Assembly (NCBI RefSeq): GCF_047675955.1
Contig: NC_132916.1
Coordinates: 66,085,481-66,149,480, forward strand
Direction: 5' to 3'
Source of the DNA: Chlorocebus sabaeus
Taxonomy: Eukaryota > Chordata > Mammalia > Primates > Cercopithecidae
Length of the DNA: 64,000 bases
A model generated the notes under the pieces. It did no database searches. It was not told where the DNA came from and worked only from the letters and a program-made list of their open reading frames with translations. Positions within the stretch are counted from its first letter, which is position 1; each line of letters opens with the position of its first letter. Positions 57,836 through 64,000 of this stretch are shown here, in pieces. Both the position numbers and the translations under genes were made by a program.

Positions 57836-59519
57836 CATTCATTTTGTTGAGAAATGTGAATTTGGACTTTGTTAGGCTGTTTTGTCTCTTTCCATATGGG
57901 TTTGTCTGAGGTAGCTTCACAGGGGATAAGATTATCCACTTTCAAGATGCTTCACTCACACAGCTCAAAAACTGCTACTGCCTACAGCCTAGAAGTTCAG
58001 CCATGGCCTGTGTGTGTGTGAGGGGAGTGTATCTTAAGGGGAGCAGGTGGGGAGATGGGGAGGTTTCATTTTATCTCCATGTGAACCTTTCCACAGTCTA
58101 CTTGTACTTCCAAAGGGCACAGTGATTCAATTCCAAGAAAAGGTATCTCAATGGAATCAAATGGAAACTATTACATCTTTAATGGTTCAGCTTTGGAAGT
58201 TACATAGTTTCATTTTGCCATATTCATAAACAGACCTGCATCCAAGAGGAGGAAATACACTTCACCTCACAATGAGAAGTATATCTAAATTGCACTGAAT
58301 GAAGAGAATCTATAATGAAAGATACTGTTTTAGCCAACTTTAAAAGTGTAATCTGCCAAACCACTCTACTATTCTACCCTTGTAGAAAGAAAAACAAGCC
58401 ATGTATATTAAATATGACATAGGCAAACATATACACATGTAGATACATATATAAATAATCAATTGTGAAATTGAAATTTTTTACCTTCAATAATTGTTAT
58501 CTGAATTTTTGGTATTTTCTTAATTACCAGAGAGCCTGAATATGTGTTTTGTGACCAGTTTGAGCTTATTGTATCAGACAGGTTAAATTAGGGAAAGACC
58601 TTAAGCACCAAGCCTTGGAGTTTGTTTTATTATTGCTGTTGTTTCTTCAGACTATGGTAGTAATTAAAATTGTTTTTTTTTTTTTTTTTTTTGAGATAAC
58701 CAGTAGATTTCACACTCCCACGAAATTTCTTGTACTAATAAGTGAAAATTATCTTAATTATTAGACCTAAGTGGAAATAAATACGCCAATTAACTGACCT
58801 CTCTGATTATAAAAGGCTGTTAGTAATGTATAATATTGAGAGATACTCAATTTCATTTCATGCCTTGATTTTAAAACAAAGTCTATCATAAAATGTTAAG
58901 CTTAGTAATTCACTTAAAATGATAACAAAATAAAAAATTTCAGAATGGGAATGAAAGATGACACAGCTGGATTTTTTTTTCACCCAAAATTACATTTCAT
59001 GCCAGCAGTCTGTAGAAGAAAATAATTATCAGATTATATTCTGTATGTTCTACAGTCAAATAATATAGTATCTATATTAAAAACACATGTAATTTTTCTC
59101 AATTTGGCCACATAAATATAAATGTTTCTTTTGCATGTTTGGTATTAGAAAACATAAGCATGGAATTTAATGCCACACTTAAAGTGGCACTAAACACTAA
59201 GTAAATTCTAAATATATTCCAACCCATCATGTAATTTTGAACAGGTATTTACTTTCATAAAGTTAAATTGCTCAATACATCTACATTATATAAGACTCCT
59301 AACACGTTGGCAGATAAATTCATGTGTGTGTGTATATATATAATATTGAAATCCTCATACGGGAAAAGGCTCTTTATATTTAGCTTACTGATGTAAGATG
59401 ACTAACAGACATCAGCTTACTGATATAAGATGACTAACAGACAAACTGTAACTCGAAGACAAATTAAATATCTACCACATTTCACAGCTCTATTTGCTTT
59501 GAAATATTTGCTGAAGAGT
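57836..59519. other. Unassigned AT-rich sequence with simple repeats
   Basis: No gene is supported. It holds a T23 run (about 58671-58692) and a (TG)n(TA)n tract (about 59323-59342). 'agcttactgatgtaagatgactaacagac' recurs in near-identical form at 59383 and 59414, a 30-bp tandem duplication. Confidence 0.5.
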
Positions 59520-60143
59520 TATGCACAGTAGCTCACACCTGTAATGCCTGCACTTTGGAAGGCTGATGTGAGACAATCGCTTAAGCCCAGGAATTCAAGA
59601 ACAGCCTAGGCAACACAGTGAGACCCTATCTCTACAACAGAAAAAAAAAAAAAAAAGAAAAAAAAAGAAAAAGAAAAAATTGTGGGCTGGCTGAGGTGGC
59701 TTATGCCTGTAATCCCAGCACTTTGGGAGGGTGAGGTGGGGGGATCACATGTGGTCAGGAGTTCGAGACCAGCCTGGCCAACATGGTGAAACCCCATCTG
59801 TACCAAAAATACAAAAAAAAATTAGCTGGGCATAGTGGTGCATGGCTGTAGTCCCAGCTACTCAGGAGGTTGAATTAGGAAAATCACTTGAACCCAGTAG
59901 GCAGAGTTTGTGGTGATCTGAGAACCATACCACTTCACTGCAGCCTGGGTGACAGAGTGAAACTTTGTCTCAAATAAAAGAAAAAGACAAAAATAGCTAT
60001 CTGTGGTGTCACACACATAGCTACTCAGGAGGCTGAGGCAAGAGGATCTCTTGAGCCCAGGAAGTCAAGGCAGTAGTAAGTCATGATCACGCTACTGCAC
60101 TCCAGCCTGGGTGACAGAGCGAGACTCCGTCTCAAAATATATA
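59520..60143 (+). mobile_element. AluJ split by a younger AluS
   Basis: Left arm at 59520-59640 ('gcacagtagctcacacctgtaat' to 'gaccctatctctacaacag') ends in an A-rich linker. The right arm resumes at about 59990 ('tagctatctgtggtgtcacacac') and ends at 60143 with CGAGACTCCGTCTC. A complete AluS (about 59684-59985) is inserted in the linker, both on plus. A TA tract (60138-60175) replaces the outer A tail. Confidence 0.88.
59684..59985 (+). mobile_element. AluS inserted in the AluJ linker
   Basis: A full dimeric Alu from GGGCTGGCTGAGGTGGC through 'gagttcgagaccagcctggcc' to 'gacagagtgaaactttgtctc'. It sits between A-rich stretches of the older Alu, the preferred site for L1 endonuclease (TTTT/A). 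Confidence 0.9.
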
Positions 60144-60175
60144 CATATTTATATATAAATATATATATAAATGTA

Positions 60176-60269
60176 TTTGCTGAACAACTCAAACAGCAAC
60201 TTTATGAAACATATAATAAGTTGATTGTATTGATTGTATTTTAACTAAGTTCTAGAGAAAGGGATCTAG
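60176..60269. other. Short unassigned spacer
   Basis: Contains a tandem TTGATTGTAT duplication near 60221-60240. Nothing else is seen. Confidence 0.5.
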
Positions 60270-60960
60270 CAGAGGTGGCTCTATACTGTCAACTTATCTG
60301 TGCCTGAACTACATTCTCCAGTATTCTCTTCCCTCTGTGATTCGGGTTAGACATTGCCACAACAGAAATGTTTGAAAATTCAAGGATGCAAGAAGTGCAT
60401 GAACCACTTCCTTTTGAAGGTCTTCATAATGCTCTGAGCTCCACTAGAGCTTACACAGGTGGCCAACATATTCGATCATCCTTTGAGTATGCAGCTACTT
60501 TAGCTGCCCTCAAACCTCCTGCTTCAGCTTCTCCAGGTCCTGTACACATGTGGTTAGGCACATGTGCAGCCCCATGGGAATAGGTGCTAGCAATGTCTAC
60601 CAGAAACTAGCATTTTTGAGGTTGAAGTCAGTTAAACTCTTACTCCTACATCTTAACTGCTTCCAACACACATCACTGAGCCATTTATTTTACATGAGTT
60701 CAGGGATTCAGTTTGTTTCTCTCTGTTCGACTTTTCCTTTGCTTTCCTCCATCATCAGACCAAATATTTTCTGCCTGCCAGTTGTCCTGACCTACAGCAA
60801 TTTTATATTCACCAGGAGACACAGTAGTGTAAGTCTTCCCTTGCATTCTTCAACAGCACCCACATTTTCGTAATTTTATTCCTATAGTAAATACACTCTT
60901 TCATATTACTCTACTAATATACTTCTTTGGTCAGACCCTAATCAATACATCAGTCAAGCT
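60270..60960 (+). repeat. Possible ancient repeat, unassigned
   Basis: 'ggctctatactgtcaactta', 'gaactacattctccagtattctcttcc' and the end 'cagaccctaatcaatacatcag' resemble a familiar old mammalian repeat whose consensus ends 'gaccctgactaatacag'. Two overlapping frames (71 and 107 codons at 60368-60873) have no domain. I consider them chance. Confidence 0.35.
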
Positions 60961-62659
60961 AGTTAAGTTAGGTTTTAGGGCACTTATTTCACACATGTTC
61001 AGGGCCTGGTTATTGTGTTTTGAGTCTTTGCATAGGACATTTTCCATGTTTCTCTCCCAGCACATCTTTTTTCAATCTTAAATACATCCAGCAGAAATTT
61101 AAGAAATAGTTGCTAGATGAGTACATAAATATGTGGGAGAGTGAATGAAATATGAATATCTCATCTCTCAAGCATCTTGAAGTATGAATTATCAAAAAAT
61201 CAAGTACTATTCTTCAGTTTTATTGGGGCATATGAATTACCTGGGTTTATCTAGAGTGAGGCTTACAGAAACTATATATTTTTTATACATTATAAAAAAT
61301 TATAAAACTGTTATCATTATAAAAAAAACTAGTAATTCCATTCATTGATCATATACCTTCTATGAATTAGCAGTAAGATTTAGGGTAACTGTACAGCTAA
61401 CTAAATGATGCCCTGAAATCTCCACATAAACTTACCATGAACTAACATTGCTGACGGTGATATGAAAGTCACTTCCCTGAAAACTCAAAGAGCATCAATA
61501 ATACGTTTCTCAGAAAAGTTGACATTTGAACTAGGTCTTGAATAACAGGAGATACATATTAGGGCACAAAGCACATATAGATAGCAGTAGCAATATAAAA
61601 TATTGGAGACACAAAATAGAACACAATGTTCAAGAAATTCACCAGTGTAATATTACTAAGGATACTCATATTTGTGCTTTGATAGGTAATTCTGAATCCA
61701 ATGGAGATAAAAATTGGAAGTAAGAATTTGAGAATGGGTCACTGATTTGAAAGCTTAGTCTTTAATACTACAGAAAAGAGGTGTTTTGTATAATGAGCTA
61801 AAGATTCCTATAGTTCATTGAAACCAATACATCTTGTAAAGTGATGTACATCTGGGTTTGAAGATCAATTAAGGCAAACATCATTAATTAAAACTGGTCC
61901 ATCACTAGCAAATTGAGAATAACAAGTTAGGATGAGAAATATGAATAGCTTGTTTGAATAGATTTAAGGCAGAGGTCATATTTATTTCAAAGCTTGAAGT
62001 GAATTATAAAAATATTTAAATATATCTTCACATAAAGTTAATATATGTAAATAAAAAGTTATCAGAACTAGCTTCTTTAACAGGGAAAGCATAATGTTTT
62101 CCTTGAGATTTTATCTTTAGATAACCCTTAGGTCCCAGATTGCTTTTAGTTTTCTAAGATTAAGTTCCTAATGTTTCATAGATTTCTACTGAGATTATTA
62201 CTATTCTACTCTCCAGGCTAGTGAAAGAAAAATACAGTCAAATTCCTTGGGGAGGTGATCTAATCACGGCTGAAACATAGCATTTGAGAAACTATTTCTC
62301 ATAGACCAATATTAGCTCAATGCACACAAGTTATTTCACTGGAATGATTCTTTCATGGGAGAATCAAGGATAGTTTTAATTTTAGCACAAGTGCTGTAAC
62401 CTTCTTGAAACATATTTCCAAATATTACTTGAATTACTAACTTAAAGCACTGATAGAAAATGTATTTAACTTGAAGTTTTGATTATATTGGTAAAAAGAA
62501 ATATTTTAGGGAAATAACTCCTTATCAGAATAAAGCAAAATTATTTTTACATCAACCCTAATTCAACAGTGGAAATAATTTAACCATGTATACTGATATT
62601 ATTAAATAAAATTGACATTTGAGATATTTATTAAAGATCTAAGGGAAAATTTCCAGACA
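60961..62659. other. No recognised feature
   Basis: AT-rich unassigned sequence. Short frames at 61010-61195 and 61538-61723 lack motifs. Confidence 0.5.
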
Positions 62660-62663
62660 CTGT

Positions 62664-63303
62664 TGTGTCCAGAATTGGTTCCTTCTAGTGGATTCTTGGT
62701 CTCGCTGCTTCAAGAATGAAGCTGTGGACCCTCACGGTGAGTGTTACAGTTCTTAAAGATGGTGTGTCCGGAGTTTGTTCCTTCAGATGTTCAGATGTGT
62801 CTGGAGTTTCTTTCTCCCAGTGGGTTCGCCGTCTTGCTTGACTTCAGGAGTGAAGCCACAGACCTTCACAGTGAGTGTTACAGCTCTTAAAGGTGGCACG
62901 TCCGGAGTTGTTTGTTCCTCCTGGTGGGTTTGTGGTCTCGCTGACGTTAGGAGTGAAGCCGCAGACCTTCGCAGTGAGTGTTACAGCTCACGAAGGTAGG
63001 GCGGACCCAAAGAGGGAGTAGCAGCAAGATTTATTGTGAAGAGCGAAAGAACAAAGTTTCCACAGCGTGGAAGGGGACCCGAGCAGTTTGTCGCTACTGG
63101 CTCAGGGTGGCCAGCTTTTATTCCCTTATTTGGCCCCACCCACATCCTGCTGATGGGTCCATTTTTACAGAGTGCCAATTGGCGCCTTTACAAACCTTTA
63201 GCTAAACACAGGGCACTAATTGGTGTGTTTACAATCCTTTAGCTAGACAGAAATGTTTTCCAAGTCCCCACCTGACCCAGAAGCCCAGCGGCTTCACCTC
63301 TCA
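62664..63303 (-). mobile_element. LTR12 (HERV9) solo LTR, short form
   Basis: Read on minus, it starts TGAGAGGTGAAGCCGCTGGG and ends GGACACA. CTGT (62660-62663) and CTAT (63304-63307) form a 4-bp duplication with one change. It lacks the GC-rich head block of the other two copies and starts at the point matching the second head (47261) of the plus-strand copy. It keeps an AATAAA signal (TTTATT on plus near 63032), CCAAT boxes (63178 and 63219) and three U5 repeat units. Frames of 65-75 codons are incidental. Confidence 0.93.
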
Positions 63304-63307
63304 CTAT

Positions 63308-64000
63308 GAAGTTGCCAAGCATGAAATCTTAAGAAAAACTGTGGAAACTACAGAATAATAAAGAAATTGATTAATTTGTATATTACTTATATGCTCCTAG
63401 CTATAAACAAACATTTGGGAAAAGAATACTATGCAGAACAGAACCAATAAATCAAGTAATCCATCTAGATAAATTATATACTTAAAGGCAGTCTCATGAC
63501 AAAACAACAAAGTTTTTGTACAATATCATAGAAAAGTAAAGATATTTAGTCATACCATAATATTACAAATATAAGTTCAAAGGAAAAATAAACATTTAGA
63601 TAATTTGAGGGGAGAACTATTGAAGCAAAGATTTTATAGTCTGAATGAAGCAATTTTGAAATTCTACTTAGAGGGTAACCCGAAACTCTATTATTAGTGT
63701 CATATATCTTTCTTTTTTTGGCATGTAATTGTGCATACAAAAAGACTAAGACTTGTGAACCATTAGTTATTTGCTAATTCAATATTATTTAGTATCTATA
63801 AGCACCATATATTCTTTTACCCAGGACATCTATAAGTAAAAATACATTGTCATGCTCTTCAAAATATTTTCTGTGTGTTGATTAAAAACCTTGTTTTGGA
63901 GTTACTTCTTGTAATTGTTGTATAAAGAAAGATGCCTGAAGTATTCTACTCTGCAGAAAATAGATATAAATTTGACTAAACTTTCCAAAAGAGACTTCTT
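63308..64000. other. No recognised feature
   Basis: AT-rich sequence to the window end. A 64-codon minus-strand frame at 63546-63740 lacks motifs. Confidence 0.5.

Noticed and set aside
60368..60873. Two overlapping plus-strand frames (71 and 107 codons) as a possible small gene
   Set aside because: No domain, no Kozak-like or splice context, and the surrounding sequence resembles an ancient repeat.

Overview
The window is nuclear primate DNA, most likely from an Old World monkey (macaque, baboon or vervet type). It is AT-rich, gene-poor and packed with Alu, L1, MIR, MaLR and class I ERV copies. The best lineage marker is the young Alu at 15974-16302. It carries the variant bases I associate with cercopithecid AluYR subfamilies (TTTACGCC, CACCTCGCCC, CTAGTTTTT, GCCCGTCTCGG, TTTGAGCC) rather than human AluY. 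I find no convincing functional protein-coding gene, exon series or intact RNA gene. Open frames in the window are chance runs or lie in repeats. The only recognisable gene copy is a 3'-truncated 7SK RNA pseudogene at 34504-34744 (minus).

Layout. 1-14345: AT-rich sequence with MIR, L2-like and AluJ pieces, a GATA microsatellite, a short GGAAT satellite tract, a solo ERV LTR (8342-8807) and a THE1/MST LTR (10524-10880). 14350-22193: a complete but decayed minus-strand class I provirus with two LTRs of about 0.9 kb, a tRNA-Pro-type primer-binding site and a perfect 4-bp GTAC duplication. It carries the young AluYR, a 257-codon open frame and a small template-switch-like rearrangement. 22376-28340: an MLT1 LTR, then an ancient mammalian repeat split by an L1M, which is itself split by an AluS. 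28341-42080: mostly unassigned sequence, then 7SK, Alus, several MaLR LTRs with exact duplications, a solo LTR nested in an older LTR, and a MER21-like LTR.

42095-48041: a TA/CA tract, old L1-like sequence, and two LTR12 (HERV9-type) solo LTRs in opposite orientation with their U3 heads facing each other, so they would drive transcription outward. These are the main GC-rich islands of the window. 48595-57835: L1 fragments, a MaLR 3' half, AluS, and a full-length THE1 element (54550-56758). 59520-60143: an AluJ split by an AluS. 62664-63303: a third, short LTR12 on the minus strand.

No genes work together here. The biology is a stratified record of retroelement insertion, with LTR12 copies as the best candidates for present promoter activity. 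I found no undescribed system. The most unusual signals are the rearrangement inside the provirus, the divergent LTR12 pair, and the nested repeats with readable target-site duplications. Family names rest on memory of consensus sequences, not on a database search.
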